Counted from the first letter of the stretch, positions 1 to 10,088 are shown. The stretch is 64,000 nt of DNA from an uncultured Caryophanales bacterium (GCA_946628005.1 CAMOWA010000001.1:62001-126000), one strand, 5' to 3'. A program made the numbers and translations. Notes: generated by a model from the letters alone, not told the origin.

Positions 1-1440
1 AGATGATACTAAATTATTATATCCATATAATCTTCCAATTTCTTCGGCTATATCATTTACGTTTGGATCAATATCAAGTCTTCTTTTTGGAATTGTTACT
101 TCAAACTTATGATTTTTTACTTTGTAGTTAAAGTCTAATCTTTCTAATTCTTTTTTCATATCTTCTTCACTGATATTTATACCAAGTAGTTTGTCTACAT
201 CTTCCGGATAGAAAGATAATTTTTTTTCAATATGATCTTCATTATCTATTAATACATATCCATCTAAAATCTCTGCATCTGCGTATTTTTCAAGTAAATG
301 ACAGGCCCTTTTACTTGCCATTTCAGTATACTCGTAGTTTAATCCTTTACCATACCTAATAGATGCTTCACTAGGCAATTCTAATTTTTTAGAAGTATAT
401 CTTATACTTACTGGATTAAAAATAGCTGATTCAATAAGGATACTTTTTGTGTTCTCATCTACTTCAGTGTTTTCTCCACCCATAACACCAGCAATACAAA
501 CTGCTTTTTTTCCATCTGTTATAACAATATCATCATTTGACAGTGTTCTTTCTTTTCCATCAAGTGTTATTATTTTTTCATTTTCTTCTGCATCTCTAAC
601 AACTATTTTATTTCCTAATTTATCTTTATCAAAGAAGTGTAGGGGTTGTCCAAACTCTAACATTACATAGTTTGATATATCTACTACATTATTAATTGGA
701 CGCATACCAGCTGCGATTAATCTTTTCTTTATAAATTCTGGACTTTCTTTTATCTTAATATTTTTTACTTCCCTTGCCATATAATATGTACATTTATTAG
801 TTTTTACTTCAAGTTTAAAATGATCATCTATTTTATCTTTTATTGTTTTATACTCTAGGCTTGGTAATGATACTTTTCTATTTAAAATACAAGCTATTTC
901 ATAAGCAAAACCAATATGATAGTAGCAGTCATTATTACGGTGTTTATGGATATCTAAATCATATAAAGTATCATCTAAGCCTAAATAGTTAATTGGATCT
1001 TCTCCAAGTGGTGCCTTTTCATCTAATTCTTCTATTCCTTTGGCATAATTTTCTTCCGTTTTTTCTTCTAGGCCAAGTTCAAATAAAGCACACATCATTC
1101 CAAATGACTCTACACCACGTATTTTACTTTTTTTTATTTCAAAATTTCCTGGTAGAACTGCTCCTACTTTAGCAACAATTACCTTTAGACCTTCACGTAC
1201 ATTCGAAGCTCCACAGACTATTTGTAATTCTTCATCTTTAATATCTACCTTACATACATGAAGGTGGTCACTATCTGGATGATTTTTTACCTCTTTTATC
1301 TGGCCAATAACCAAGTTGTCTATATGATGAGTTATGACTCCTTCTACATTTATTCCAGCTTCTGTAATTTTTCTTGCTAAATCATGAACATCTTGGTCTT
1401 TTATATCAATATAGTCTCCTACCCAATTTAGACTTATCAT
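1..1440 (-). CDS. pheT: phenylalanyl-tRNA synthetase beta subunit, partial
   Basis: Beta chain of the cytoplasmic alpha2beta2 phenylalanyl-tRNA synthetase, which charges tRNA-Phe with the alpha chain PheS. The visible 480 codons start MISLNWVGDYIDI and carry the EMAP/OB-type tRNA-binding domain (roughly residues 40-150, with NHPDSDHLHVCKVD). They reach the start of the B5 domain (DIAEEIGRLYGYNN) at the window edge, so about 40% of the usual ~800 residues are missing on the left only because the window ends. The ATG overlaps the pheS stop codon by one base (TAATG), so the pair is translationally coupled and regulated by the upstream T-box leader. Confidence 0.97.
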   Translation of the reverse strand, partial: MISLNWVGDYIDIKDQDVHDLARKITEAGINVEGVITHHIDNLVIGQIKEVKNHPDSDHLHVCKVDIKDEELQIVCGASNVREGLKVIVAKVGAVLPGNFEIKKSKIRGVESFGMMCALFELGLEEKTEENYAKGIEELDEKAPLGEDPINYLGLDDTLYDLDIHKHRNNDCYYHIGFAYEIACILNRKVSLPSLEYKTIKDKIDDHFKLEVKTNKCTYYMAREVKNIKIKESPEFIKKRLIAAGMRPINNVVDISNYVMLEFGQPLHFFDKDKLGNKIVVRDAEENEKIITLDGKERTLSNDDIVITDGKKAVCIAGVMGGENTEVDENTKSILIESAIFNPVSIRYTSKKLELPSEASIRYGKGLNYEYTEMASKRACHLLEKYADAEILDGYVLIDNEDHIEKKLSFYPEDVDKLLGINISEEDMKKELERLDFNYKVKNHKFEVTIPKRRLDIDPNVNDIAEEIGRLYGYNNLVSS

Positions 1441-2489
1441 TATTCCTCATCCTCCCTATCAAAATTACTAGTCTCTCTTAAATCTGTGTTATAGAAAGTT
1501 CTAATGTCTTTTATATCATATTTTAACATTGCTAAACGTTCTGCTCCAAAACCAAAAGCAAAACCACTCCATTTATCTGGATCATATCCACTCATTCTTA
1601 ATACATTGGGATGAACCATTCCTGCTCCAACTACAGTAACCCATCCTGTATTTTTACATATATTGCAACCTTTTCCATGACAGTTTACACATGTAATATC
1701 CACTTCTACACTTGGTTCTGTAAATTGATAGTAACTTGGCCTAAATCTTGTTTCTACATCATTTCCAAATAGTCTTTTAAACAATATATCCATTGTTCCT
1801 TTTAAATCACTTAATGAAATATCTTTATCTACTAATAAACCTTCAATTTGCATAAATTGATGTGAGTGAGATGCATCATCATCATCTCTTCTATAAGTTT
1901 TTCCTGGACAAATCATTCTTATTGGAACTTCTCCTTTTCCTTTTAACATGGTACGAACTTGTACTGGAGACGTTTGACTTCTAAGTAATATTTCTTCTCC
2001 TTCAATGTAAAACGTATCTTGAGCATCTCTTGCTGGATGTCCTTTTGGTATATTTAACATTTCAAAGTTATATTTATCCTCTTCAATTTCTGGACCATCT
2101 ACAACATCATATCCCATTGATAAAAATACTTCTTCTACTTCTTCAATTACTTTTTCTAAAATATTAGGTGATCCCATTGGTACTTTTGTTGATGGAAGTG
2201 ATATATCTATTGTTTCACTTTCTAATCTTTTGTTTAATTCTTCTTCATCTAATTTATTTTTAATTTTATCATAAAAGTCTTGAAACTCTTTACGTAGTTC
2301 ATTTACTTTCATACCAAATTCTTTTTTCTCTTCATTTGATACATTCTTAATCTCACTATTAAGTTCAGTAATAAGACCTTTTTTACCTAAATATTTTACT
2401 CTTAAATCATCTAATACTTTTAAATCATCTGTTTCAACTAAATCTTTTTGAAGCATTTCTTTTACTTCATTAATTCTTTTGTTCTCCAT
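1440..2489 (-). CDS. pheS: phenylalanyl-tRNA synthetase alpha subunit
   Basis: Catalytic alpha chain of phenylalanyl-tRNA synthetase. The 349 residues match the usual length. The N-terminal ~90 residues form the coiled coil that contacts tRNA. The class II core has motif 2 (ICPGKTYRRDDDDASHSHQF), the Cys-rich GKGC...CKNTGW segment typical of bacterial PheS, and motif 3 (GFGAERLAMLKY). It sits 2 bp after the HAD gene and overlaps pheT by one base. The three genes form one transcript under a Phe T-box. Confidence 0.98.
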   Translation of the reverse strand: MENKRINEVKEMLQKDLVETDDLKVLDDLRVKYLGKKGLITELNSEIKNVSNEEKKEFGMKVNELRKEFQDFYDKIKNKLDEEELNKRLESETIDISLPSTKVPMGSPNILEKVIEEVEEVFLSMGYDVVDGPEIEEDKYNFEMLNIPKGHPARDAQDTFYIEGEEILLRSQTSPVQVRTMLKGKGEVPIRMICPGKTYRRDDDDASHSHQFMQIEGLLVDKDISLSDLKGTMDILFKRLFGNDVETRFRPSYYQFTEPSVEVDITCVNCHGKGCNICKNTGWVTVVGAGMVHPNVLRMSGYDPDKWSGFAFGFGAERLAMLKYDIKDIRTFYNTDLRETSNFDREDEE

Positions 2490-2491
2490 AA

Positions 2492-3118
2492 TTACCTCCT
2501 ATTTTTTATTTCATCTAAACTTCTAACTTTAACTAATGTTTTATGATGTACATCTTTTCTATCTACAAGAATTGCATTCATACCAACTGCTTTAGGTGCA
2601 ATATAATCAGTTTCAGTATCATCACCAACTACATAACATAATAAAGGATCTACTCCTCCAGCAGCCATCCAATATGCTTCTTTATGAGGTTTAGTAATAA
2701 TATCTCCTGAATAAAAAGCATCAATGTAATCATATAATCCAGCTCTCATTAATCTTTCTTTTTGACTTTCTCCAAACCAATTAGTAAGAACTGCAATTGA
2801 ATCACCTTTACTTTTTAAATACTCTAATACTTCTTTAGCATGTGGATCAACTGTATCATCTATTACTGCAACCAATTCATCCCAAATTCTCATATCTTCT
2901 GGAGTAACTGGTAATTCAGTAGCATTTCTTAAATAAGTTGCTAAATCTTTATAATCATATCTTCTAAATTTTCTTTCGTACTTTCTAAGTACTGGTCCAA
3001 TATTATCCATGACTGTTTTTGCTTTTTCTCCAAACTTATCAATAAAATATTGATCAGTTTTAGTCCAATCTGGAATTAATAAAGTGTAATCTTCATCAAA
3101 AATATATCTTCTCTTCAT
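2492..3118 (-). CDS. HAD-family hydrolase (possible nucleotidase) in the pheST operon
   Basis: HAD-superfamily phosphohydrolase of about 208 residues. Motif I is FDEDYTLL (DxD nucleophile/acid pair), motif II is in AVLTNW, the motif III Lys is in KPHKEAYW, and motif IV is VVGDDTETDYIAPKAVGM, so all four catalytic motifs are present. The helical cap between motifs I and II fits HAD-IA/YjjG-like enzymes. A Gly instead of Glu at motif I position 2 is more usual. The second ATG (3118) is preferred because GGGGG is 7 bases upstream; the first ATG is too close. It is the first gene after the Phe T-box, so it is co-induced with pheST. The substrate is unknown; a nucleoside monophosphate is plausible. 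Confidence 0.85.
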   Translation of the reverse strand: MKRRYIFDEDYTLLIPDWTKTDQYFIDKFGEKAKTVMDNIGPVLRKYERKFRRYDYKDLATYLRNATELPVTPEDMRIWDELVAVIDDTVDPHAKEVLEYLKSKGDSIAVLTNWFGESQKERLMRAGLYDYIDAFYSGDIITKPHKEAYWMAAGGVDPLLCYVVGDDTETDYIAPKAVGMNAILVDRKDVHHKTLVKVRSLDEIKNRR

Positions 3119-3124
3119 GTTCAT

Positions 3125-3353
3125 TCCCCCAAAAAAAAATAACTAATCTATAAGGACGAATAATCGCGGTACCACCTTATTTCATAGTTATTTACTACAC
3201 ACTCAAATCTTTTAACGCAAGAAATACGCTTACTATTAATAAGAACTCCGTAGGCGAATTCATAGATTCATCTTAACTATTCCCACCAGCCATAGTCTCT
3301 CTAAAAAGAATTCTCTACTACTATTCCTCTTCATAGTCGATAAACGTATTATA
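3125..3353 (-). promoter_or_regulatory. T-box leader (Phe) with promoter and terminator
   Basis: tRNA-Phe-sensing leader of the HAD-pheS-pheT operon. A -10 TATAAT lies at 3348-3353. The ~210-nt leader has the AGAGAG and GGTGGGAA Stem I landmarks and a likely specifier TTC (Phe) at 3258-3256. The T-box AAGGTGGTACCGCG is at 3178-3165. The terminator pairs AATAACTA...TAAGG with CCTTATAGATTAGTTATT and ends in nine T (3131-3193). The T-box overlaps the terminator's 5' arm, giving the usual antiterminator alternative. Uncharged tRNA-Phe should raise expression. Confidence 0.93.
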
Positions 3354-3451
3354 TCATAGTTTTATTCTTGTGAATACTACTTTTTTATATTTTTAGTTAA
3401 ACTAGATACATACTATTTGATAATCTTTCCAAATATTCTTGTTCTTCTAAT

Positions 3452-5104
3452 CTAGTTCTCATTTAAATTTATCTTTCGCTTGATATATTCTTTTCCTGAT
3501 AAATTATTTTCATTTGTTGCTTCTTCAATTAATTTTTCTTGACTTTCAATTTCGTTTCCTAGATATTCGCTATCTTTTTTTAGACTTTCTATTTGTTCTG
3601 AAATACTTGCTAGGTCAGTTTTTAAATCTTCTTTTCTTTGTGCAGAGTATTTTTTTCTTTTCCTTAATATACTAAATTTATTATCATCTATTATTTTCAA
3701 ATATATTAATTCAACAATTAATACTCCTAAAATTGTTCCTCCTAAAATTATAGCAAATAACTTATAATCTCTTGTATAATTAAAATTATCTAAATCTTTA
3801 GTTTGTTTTATTACTGTATATTGATTTTGACCATATCCATAATCTTCTGGTATTTCTTTCGATGTTTCGGTTTCAGTTGATGAAGTTTCTATTATTCCTC
3901 TTAGATTTTCTGTAAGAAACTCTTTTGGATCATTATAACTATCAATATACTCTTCTGGAACGCTATATTTATATATAGTTCTTTCATGTTCTCCTTCTCT
4001 AAAAAATCCTGGACTACTCCATGGTGTTTTTTCTATAATAATTACTGAATTATCATCACCTTTAGTATATCCTTTTTCTAGTGTGGTTTCTCCTGTCTCC
4101 GTTGTATATGTGCTTGTGTTAGTATAAAATTCTTTAGATTGACCATATTTATCAGCAAGCTTATATCCACCAGTTAAAACAAATGCAAAAGCTACTGCAT
4201 TAAATATAGCTCTAAATCCTGCTTTTCTTGTCTTTCTTTTTAATTCAGAATATTTTTCTTTTTCATTTTCATAATATGTTTCAGTTCTATTATATTTTTT
4301 TTGTATTTCTGATAATTCCTTATCTATTATTTCCAATTGTTTTTTATTCAATGTATATGTATCTTTTATTTCTTCTAGCATAGTTGAACTTTTTAAAATA
4401 GCTACTAATCTTATTAATTCTACATCTAGTAATAATCTAGGATTCATCCCTTTACTTTGTAACATATTAGCTCTATCATTAGCATCATCATCATTAACAT
4501 TTTTTAAATCTTCTTCTATTAATTCAACTATAAACATTGAATCTGTTTCATCATCCATGATAGTATCTAATATTCTTCTTTCTTTAGTATATACTAATTC
4601 AATTTTCATTATTTCGTAGATTATTCTATATAATCTTGTTACTATATCTCTTTCTACTTCATAATCAATTGTTTTAGATTTTCTCATTTCTTGCAAGGTA
4701 CTTATTGTAGTATCAATTACATTGTTAATATCAATTTTTTCATTTTTTATACTATTTTCAATAATTATTATTGCTTGTCCTATTTTATAATAATCATCAC
4801 ATTTTATGTTTAAAGCTCTTATTATTTCATCTAAAGATTTAGTTGCTTTTTGATAAATATTTGAAAATGCATCATGTGAAAAACTTTGAGCTGATTCTGT
4901 ATAACTTTTATTATATTCTTCGTTATAATTTGCAGCCACATTTTCTACTAATGTTTTTTCAATTTTCTCTACTTCTTCTTCTATCGTGGCTACATTAAGT
5001 CCTATACTTTTTGCTTTTTGTATTAAATCTTTGGCTTCCATTAATTTTCCCTGATAAACAATCGCAAAATCGTTTCTTAAATATACTTCAGAATTATTAT
5101 CCAT
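3452..5104 (-). CDS. coiled-coil membrane protein of unknown function
   Basis: Not recognised. 550 residues. A long, mostly helical, acidic/Lys-rich N-terminal region ends in a coiled coil (about 250-292). A first membrane segment lies near 296-314 (AIFNAVAFAFVLTGGYKLAD). An extracytoplasmic loop rich in Thr/Glu/Tyr follows, then a second membrane segment near 447-468 (ILGGTILGVLIVELIYL) and a C-terminal coiled coil. Both long helical ends are probably cytoplasmic. It has its own strong ribosome site (GAGGAG, 3 bases before ATG) and stands alone between the Phe operon promoter and frr. Little more can be said. Confidence 0.75.
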   Translation of the reverse strand: MDNNSEVYLRNDFAIVYQGKLMEAKDLIQKAKSIGLNVATIEEEVEKIEKTLVENVAANYNEEYNKSYTESAQSFSHDAFSNIYQKATKSLDEIIRALNIKCDDYYKIGQAIIIIENSIKNEKIDINNVIDTTISTLQEMRKSKTIDYEVERDIVTRLYRIIYEIMKIELVYTKERRILDTIMDDETDSMFIVELIEEDLKNVNDDDANDRANMLQSKGMNPRLLLDVELIRLVAILKSSTMLEEIKDTYTLNKKQLEIIDKELSEIQKKYNRTETYYENEKEKYSELKRKTRKAGFRAIFNAVAFAFVLTGGYKLADKYGQSKEFYTNTSTYTTETGETTLEKGYTKGDDNSVIIIEKTPWSSPGFFREGEHERTIYKYSVPEEYIDSYNDPKEFLTENLRGIIETSSTETETSKEIPEDYGYGQNQYTVIKQTKDLDNFNYTRDYKLFAIILGGTILGVLIVELIYLKIIDDNKFSILRKRKKYSAQRKEDLKTDLASISEQIESLKKDSEYLGNEIESQEKLIEEATNENNLSGKEYIKRKINLNEN

Positions 5105-5154
5105 ATCTCCTCACTCCAATTTCGAATAATATATCATTTTTTTTCTTATTTTAC

Positions 5155-5184
5155 AATAAAAAATAGAGAAAAAATTCTCTATTT
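5155..5184 (-). terminator. intrinsic terminator after frr
   Basis: On the minus strand AAATAGAGA and TCTCTATTT form a stem directly after the frr stop codon, followed by a T-rich run. It ends the frr transcript. Confidence 0.85.
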
Positions 5185-5731
5185 AAACAGTTAATAGTTC
5201 TTTTTCTTTTTCTTTTAGTGATGATTCTATTTTACTATTATATTCATTTACAATATCTTGTATTTCTTTTTCAATGGATTTTTCTTCGTCTTCTGGGAAT
5301 TCTCCTTTTTTAATGTCTTCTAATCCTTCATGACGAATATTTCTAACAGATACTTTAGCGTCTTCAGCAATTGATTTCACTTGTTTTACTAATTCTTTTC
5401 TTCTTTCTTCTGTAAGTTCTGGTATAACAATTCTTATTGTTTCACCATCATTTCCTGGATTATATCCTAGGTTAGCTGCTAAAATAGCTTTTTCAATAGA
5501 TCCTAATGAACTCTTATCAAAAGGTTTAATTAGTAATTGTCTTGCTTCAGGAACAGAAATTGTTGCTAGTTGTTTAAGTGGGGTCATACTTCCATAATAA
5601 TCAACCATTACACCATCTAGGCTTGATGGATTTGCTCGTCCTGCTCTAACTGTTGTAAACTTTTTTTCTAAATTTTCAATTGTCTTATCCATTTTATCTG
5701 TTACATTTAATATTATTTCATCCCTATCCAT
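5183..5731 (-). CDS. frr: ribosome recycling factor
   Basis: RRF splits post-termination ribosomes together with EF-G. 182 residues, the normal family length. Signature stretches include TVRAGRANPSSLDG, the PLKQLATISVPEARQLLIKPFD region and the RRKELVKQVKSIAEDAKVS helix. The gene is monocistronic here, with its own terminator. In many Firmicutes it follows rpsB-tsf-pyrH. Here tsf and rpsB lie about 8 kb away and no pyrH is present in the window. Confidence 0.98.
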   Translation of the reverse strand: MDRDEIILNVTDKMDKTIENLEKKFTTVRAGRANPSSLDGVMVDYYGSMTPLKQLATISVPEARQLLIKPFDKSSLGSIEKAILAANLGYNPGNDGETIRIVIPELTEERRKELVKQVKSIAEDAKVSVRNIRHEGLEDIKKGEFPEDEEKSIEKEIQDIVNEYNSKIESSLKEKEKELLTV

Positions 5732-5786
5732 TTCTTCATCTCCTCATATGAATATTATAATCTATTTAGATATGAAATGAAAGTAA

Positions 5787-7253
5787 TTATTCTACTATTT
5801 CTATTTTTTTATCTTTTTTTGATGAATTATCTGATTTAAATTTAGATTCATATTTTGACTCATTCTTTGAACTATTTTTTTTAAATAATAATATACCTAA
5901 AACTACTAATGCTACTGATTCAATGATAGCTATAGGCTTAAAATAATTTTTAGATGTTTTATCTATAGTTGCTCTTGTTATAAAATAGTTTTTTCCTTTT
6001 GTTACAGAAAACTCTGCTTCATTATCTTTTACAATAATATTATCCTTTACTAAAACTATTTCATTTTTATCTTCATCATAATAATAGACATTTACTTTTT
6101 CTCCGTCTTTAAAAGTATTTTTTACATTTATTTTTAAAGTGGATTTTGGTATTTTCATACTAGATAGTTCAATATATTTACCTGTTCTAAATCCGGCTTT
6201 TGTATCAAACTTATCTTTTCTTTTAAATTCAAATCCTATTTTTGGACTAAATTCTACTAATTGTCCTAATTTATTACCATCAATTGTCCATGTATAAATA
6301 TCATTTTTCTCGTCATCAACTTTTTTGAAAGATACTTGTTTTTTTGACTTTTTAATCTTATCTAAAATATCTTTAGTAATTTTATCTTCATCTTTAATAA
6401 TAATTGATACTATCTTGTCTTTTTCTTTTAGGGCATCATCTATCTCAGATATAGGATATTCATTTTCTTTTCTTTTTACATTAACATAATAAGTCTTTGT
6501 ATCTCCATTTTCTGCCGTTACAACAATTTCAAACTTATTATCTCCTTCTTTTAGTTTTACTTTAGCTGCTCCTTTTACGCTGGACTTTTCATCTTCTGCT
6601 GATGCTTTAATACTTATTTCTTCAACGATATGGTTAACTGTTAAGGAATAATTTACATCATCATCTTTTTTTAGTTCAAAACTCTCAACAGATATTTCTC
6701 TTATATTTGTATTTGATGATTTTTCTTCTCCTGCAGTTACTGGGGACTGAATATTATCATTTCTATTATTGTTATTGTTGTTACTTGGAGTTGGACTATA
6801 TGATGGTGCTGGTGTTGGGGATGGCGTTGGAGATGGAGATGGAGATGGTGTTGGATCTGGAGTTGGAGGAGGAGCGGGATTTGATACTGTAACCGTTGCA
6901 CTTCCATATAATCCAACAGCATTTCCATCTTCTGCTCCTGTAACATCTCCACTTAAAGATATATTAATTGTTCCTGTTCCAGTTGCAGTACAGGTTGCTT
7001 GAAATGACTTTGATGTATTCATTGCGTCTGCAGTCGCATCAGCTAGATCAATTGTACATCCACTTACTGGTCCTGATGATGTTACATGAACTTGCCAAGC
7101 TGCAGCTTGATTAACATATACAGAGACTGTAAAACTATTTCCTACTATTACGTTTCTACTACTTACTGATAATGATCCTGATGCAGCTTTAACTATTTTT
7201 GTTTGAAAAATAAGTCCGAATAATAGAAGAGCTATCATTATTTTCTTTTTCAT
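5787..7253 (-). CDS. cell-surface protein with cadherin-like beta-sandwich domain
   Basis: 488-residue exported, membrane-anchored surface protein. A signal peptide (1-23) is followed by a ~100-residue Ig/cohesin-like beta domain (26-125). Next come a Pro/Ser/Thr linker of repeated P-S/T-P units and an Asn run (~126-165), probably spanning the wall. A cadherin-like beta-sandwich domain (~180-262, ending DTKTYYVNVKR) and a further beta-rich region precede a C-terminal membrane helix (ALVVLGILLF) with a Lys-rich cytoplasmic tail. It ends the operon begun by the dockerin-bearing protease 11 bp upstream. The first domain could be the protease's docking partner, but it lacks a clear classical cohesin motif. 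Confidence 0.8.
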   Translation of the reverse strand: MKKKIMIALLLFGLIFQTKIVKAASGSLSVSSRNVIVGNSFTVSVYVNQAAAWQVHVTSSGPVSGCTIDLADATADAMNTSKSFQATCTATGTGTINISLSGDVTGAEDGNAVGLYGSATVTVSNPAPPPTPDPTPSPSPSPTPSPTPAPSYSPTPSNNNNNNRNDNIQSPVTAGEEKSSNTNIREISVESFELKKDDDVNYSLTVNHIVEEISIKASAEDEKSSVKGAAKVKLKEGDNKFEIVVTAENGDTKTYYVNVKRKENEYPISEIDDALKEKDKIVSIIIKDEDKITKDILDKIKKSKKQVSFKKVDDEKNDIYTWTIDGNKLGQLVEFSPKIGFEFKRKDKFDTKAGFRTGKYIELSSMKIPKSTLKINVKNTFKDGEKVNVYYYDEDKNEIVLVKDNIIVKDNEAEFSVTKGKNYFITRATIDKTSKNYFKPIAIIESVALVVLGILLFKKNSSKNESKYESKFKSDNSSKKDKKIEIVE

Positions 7254-7264
7254 TATACTTCCTC

Positions 7265-9961
7265 CTATGAAATTGGTTTTGTTCCAATTAAATGTTGTCT
7301 CATTCTAAGTAAATCTGCTGAATTAATTGTTTTGTCATGGTTAATATCTGCAGCTAGATATGGTACTCCACTTAATGTCTTTGTTCGTATTAAATGTTGT
7401 CTCATTTTTAATAAGTCGGCTGAATTTACTGATCCATCTTCATTAATATCACCTGGGACGCAGTTTATAAATTCATCTACTACTTGTCCATTTTTTAAAA
7501 TTTGTGTTTTTGAACCTGTATATATCACATTTTTCCCTTTTAAATCGATACTTAATTCATATCCACTCTTCATTGTAAAATGTGATTTATATTTATCTAT
7601 ATTCGTATTAATAGCAATTAAATTTATATAATTTGTATTTTCTACTACTTCGTAATCTTTTATTGAGAATGGTAGTATTTTTTTCCATTCAGCATATAGT
7701 GTAACAACTTCATTATCTCTAAATGTCATATTTATAACACTGGCTTCATCTTTGTATTTTGTTCCACTGCCATTAGCTTGTGTGTTCCATCCTACAAATT
7801 CATAGTCTTCTCTTGTAAATGTGTTTTTAATTAACTTATATGAATTATCATATATAAAGTTTTGTTCTCCCATTGTTCCTACTCCACCATTAGCATTATA
7901 TGTAACTTTATATTGAATAGGTGTCCATTGTGCATATAATGTTATATTTTCTTCTATGGACTCTATACTTTCTTGATCTGAATAACTAGTTCCACTTCCA
8001 TCTATTTTGGTATTCCAGTTTTTAAATACATATCCTGTTTTAGAGAAAGAATTTGCTTTTAAGTTAAATGCTGTTAGAGAAGATACATTTTGTGTTGTAA
8101 GAGATGGGCTTCCATTATTTGCATAGAAAGTTATTCGATATGTCTGACCTTCTCCTATTTGAATACTAATGTCTTCTTGAGCTTGATTATAAATCGCTCT
8201 TAACGTATATAGTCCACTTGGTATAGATGAATTAATTGTTATTAAAGGGTTAATATCATTTTTAGCAATCTTATTATTTGTAACATTTAAATAATTAGAT
8301 ACATCTTGATTCTTTTTATTTAATAATTGATAATTAATTAAAGAGTTTGAATTTATATTTTTAGAATAAGTATATGCTCTGAAACTATAATTAGAAGAAT
8401 TTAATGCAAATTTTAATGACTCTGTTTTTGCTTTTAGTATTGGTTTTTCTTCAATATTACTTGTAAATACAGACATACTATCTTTTACTAAAGATACTTT
8501 ATTTGAACTTGCTATTTTAACATTAAAAGATGAATCTGTAATTACTATATTTTTATCAGATAAATCAATTGTATATATTCCTGGATAATCAACTGTAACG
8601 GTTTTAATATTTTGATATGATTCTTTATCTGATGTAATAGATATTGTAAATGTTCCTGCTTTTCCAAATGAAAAGAATTTTACTTTTTCTACTTTTTCAG
8701 CAGAATCTATATTTTTTTCAAATTTAATTGTATCAGAAATATTATGATAAATATAAAATGAATCTAGTGTTTTATGATAATTATTGTCCCAAGTCTTATT
8801 TTCCATTGATGTAATATCTGTTAATATATAAAAATCATCTAGTATGGAGTCAAAAGCTAAATATACATATGAGTAACTTGTTCCCCAAGAATTTCTAAGT
8901 ATCCATGCTCCTTTTCCGTTTACTAAGTTAGAACTACTACATGATGAAGTATTTTGGGAATGAGCATTACCACTTTTACAGTATGAGTATGAATAATTGT
9001 CATTCCAACCAATTATTTGCATTGCGTGGCCTGCGTTTTGTTCACAGCCATTGTCTACTCTTATAATTGTATTTCCGTCAGAATTTTTTGAGCTACAAGA
9101 AAATCCTGGTCCTTGTGTTCCAACATATGCGCCACCAGAATTCATTACGTATTGTTTTATCGCGTTTATTATATTTTGTTTTTCTGTTGCCGTTGTATCT
9201 GTATCTATTGTTGGCATCATTACTGTTGAATTAACTTCATAAAGGGAATTTGAATAATTTAATACTTCTGAAAGTTCTTTTTGTGTTTTTTGTTCATTAA
9301 ATGGCATCTTATTTTCATTCACTAATCCAAGTGCGTTGGACATAATCAATGATGATGTTAAAAAGTTTCCTCCTGCTCCAAGTTCTCTTGTACCATTTTC
9401 ATTTACATAGTCTTTTATTCCATTCGTACTACTTGCATAGTCTATTTGTCTTGTTGAAAACAATATTGAAGAAGCATTATATGGAGTATTATTCTTTAAC
9501 ATTACATAACTTTCTGCTTGTTCTACTAGTGTAAAATCCCAGCATAAATCTAATGATGCTTGATTTTTTAATGGGGTTATATAGCTATTTCCATTGATAT
9601 TTCTTAAATCAAACGATGATGGTAGGGAACCAACTTTTTTTACTTCTACTGGAAAGTCAACTGTATAAGTACTAGGAATTTCCTCTACATTTCTTTTTTC
9701 TGTATCACTTAATGATAAATATCTTATATATTTAGGATTTAAATATGGAGTGTTTTCTTCTTTATTATCTTCTGTTTGTACAACTTTACCTGTTGCATTA
9801 TAAACTTTTTTAATATATTCTTTTATATCTTTATTAAAATATTTATATGGTTCTTGTCTCAATATTTTATTTATAGTGTTCTCTTTTCTTGCATATAAAA
9901 AAAGGGAAAGCACTGATAGCATCACTATTACTATTACTATTTTTTTCCTACTCTTCTTCAT
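7265..9961 (-). CDS. secreted papain-family protease with InlB-type repeats and C-terminal dockerin
   Basis: 898 residues. An N-terminal signal/anchor helix (8-24) is followed by a short propeptide-like region. A C1A papain fold follows with Gln134 and nucleophile Cys140 (LKNQASLDLCWDF), His312 (NAGHAMQIIGW) and Asn357 (WILRNSWGTSY), so the catalytic set is complete. A lectin-like beta domain follows (~370-500). Two Listeria-Bacteroides/InlB-type repeats (~610-770) end in ITLYAQW and VTLYAEW. A type I dockerin (~836-898) has two Ca-binding repeats, PGDINEDGSVNSADLLKMRQ and ADINHDKTINSADLLRMRQ. It is likely surface-displayed by binding a cohesin-type partner; the next gene encodes a candidate. 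Confidence 0.93.
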   Translation of the reverse strand: MKKSRKKIVIVIVMLSVLSLFLYARKENTINKILRQEPYKYFNKDIKEYIKKVYNATGKVVQTEDNKEENTPYLNPKYIRYLSLSDTEKRNVEEIPSTYTVDFPVEVKKVGSLPSSFDLRNINGNSYITPLKNQASLDLCWDFTLVEQAESYVMLKNNTPYNASSILFSTRQIDYASSTNGIKDYVNENGTRELGAGGNFLTSSLIMSNALGLVNENKMPFNEQKTQKELSEVLNYSNSLYEVNSTVMMPTIDTDTTATEKQNIINAIKQYVMNSGGAYVGTQGPGFSCSSKNSDGNTIIRVDNGCEQNAGHAMQIIGWNDNYSYSYCKSGNAHSQNTSSCSSSNLVNGKGAWILRNSWGTSYSYVYLAFDSILDDFYILTDITSMENKTWDNNYHKTLDSFYIYHNISDTIKFEKNIDSAEKVEKVKFFSFGKAGTFTISITSDKESYQNIKTVTVDYPGIYTIDLSDKNIVITDSSFNVKIASSNKVSLVKDSMSVFTSNIEEKPILKAKTESLKFALNSSNYSFRAYTYSKNINSNSLINYQLLNKKNQDVSNYLNVTNNKIAKNDINPLITINSSIPSGLYTLRAIYNQAQEDISIQIGEGQTYRITFYANNGSPSLTTQNVSSLTAFNLKANSFSKTGYVFKNWNTKIDGSGTSYSDQESIESIEENITLYAQWTPIQYKVTYNANGGVGTMGEQNFIYDNSYKLIKNTFTREDYEFVGWNTQANGSGTKYKDEASVINMTFRDNEVVTLYAEWKKILPFSIKDYEVVENTNYINLIAINTNIDKYKSHFTMKSGYELSIDLKGKNVIYTGSKTQILKNGQVVDEFINCVPGDINEDGSVNSADLLKMRQHLIRTKTLSGVPYLAADINHDKTINSADLLRMRQHLIGTKPIS

Positions 9962-10054
9962 TTTATATCTCCTACTATATGTTTAGTATAACAAAATTAT
10001 TACTTAGAGTAAATCAACAAAATAAAAACATTCTTTTTTTTTGTCATTTTACGT

Positions 10055-10080
10055 AAAAAAAAAGAATATTTTCATATTCT
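10055..10080 (-). terminator. intrinsic terminator
   Basis: AGAATAT / ATATTCT hairpin followed by nine T on the minus strand, just after the Lys-rich tail-anchored gene. Confidence 0.88.
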
Positions 10081-10088
10081 TAAATGTT

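Noticed and set aside
6770..6890. Short direct repeats that look like a small CRISPR or tandem repeat array
   Set aside because: They are the Pro-Thr/Ser codons of the linker in the 488-residue surface protein, with no spacers or cas genes.
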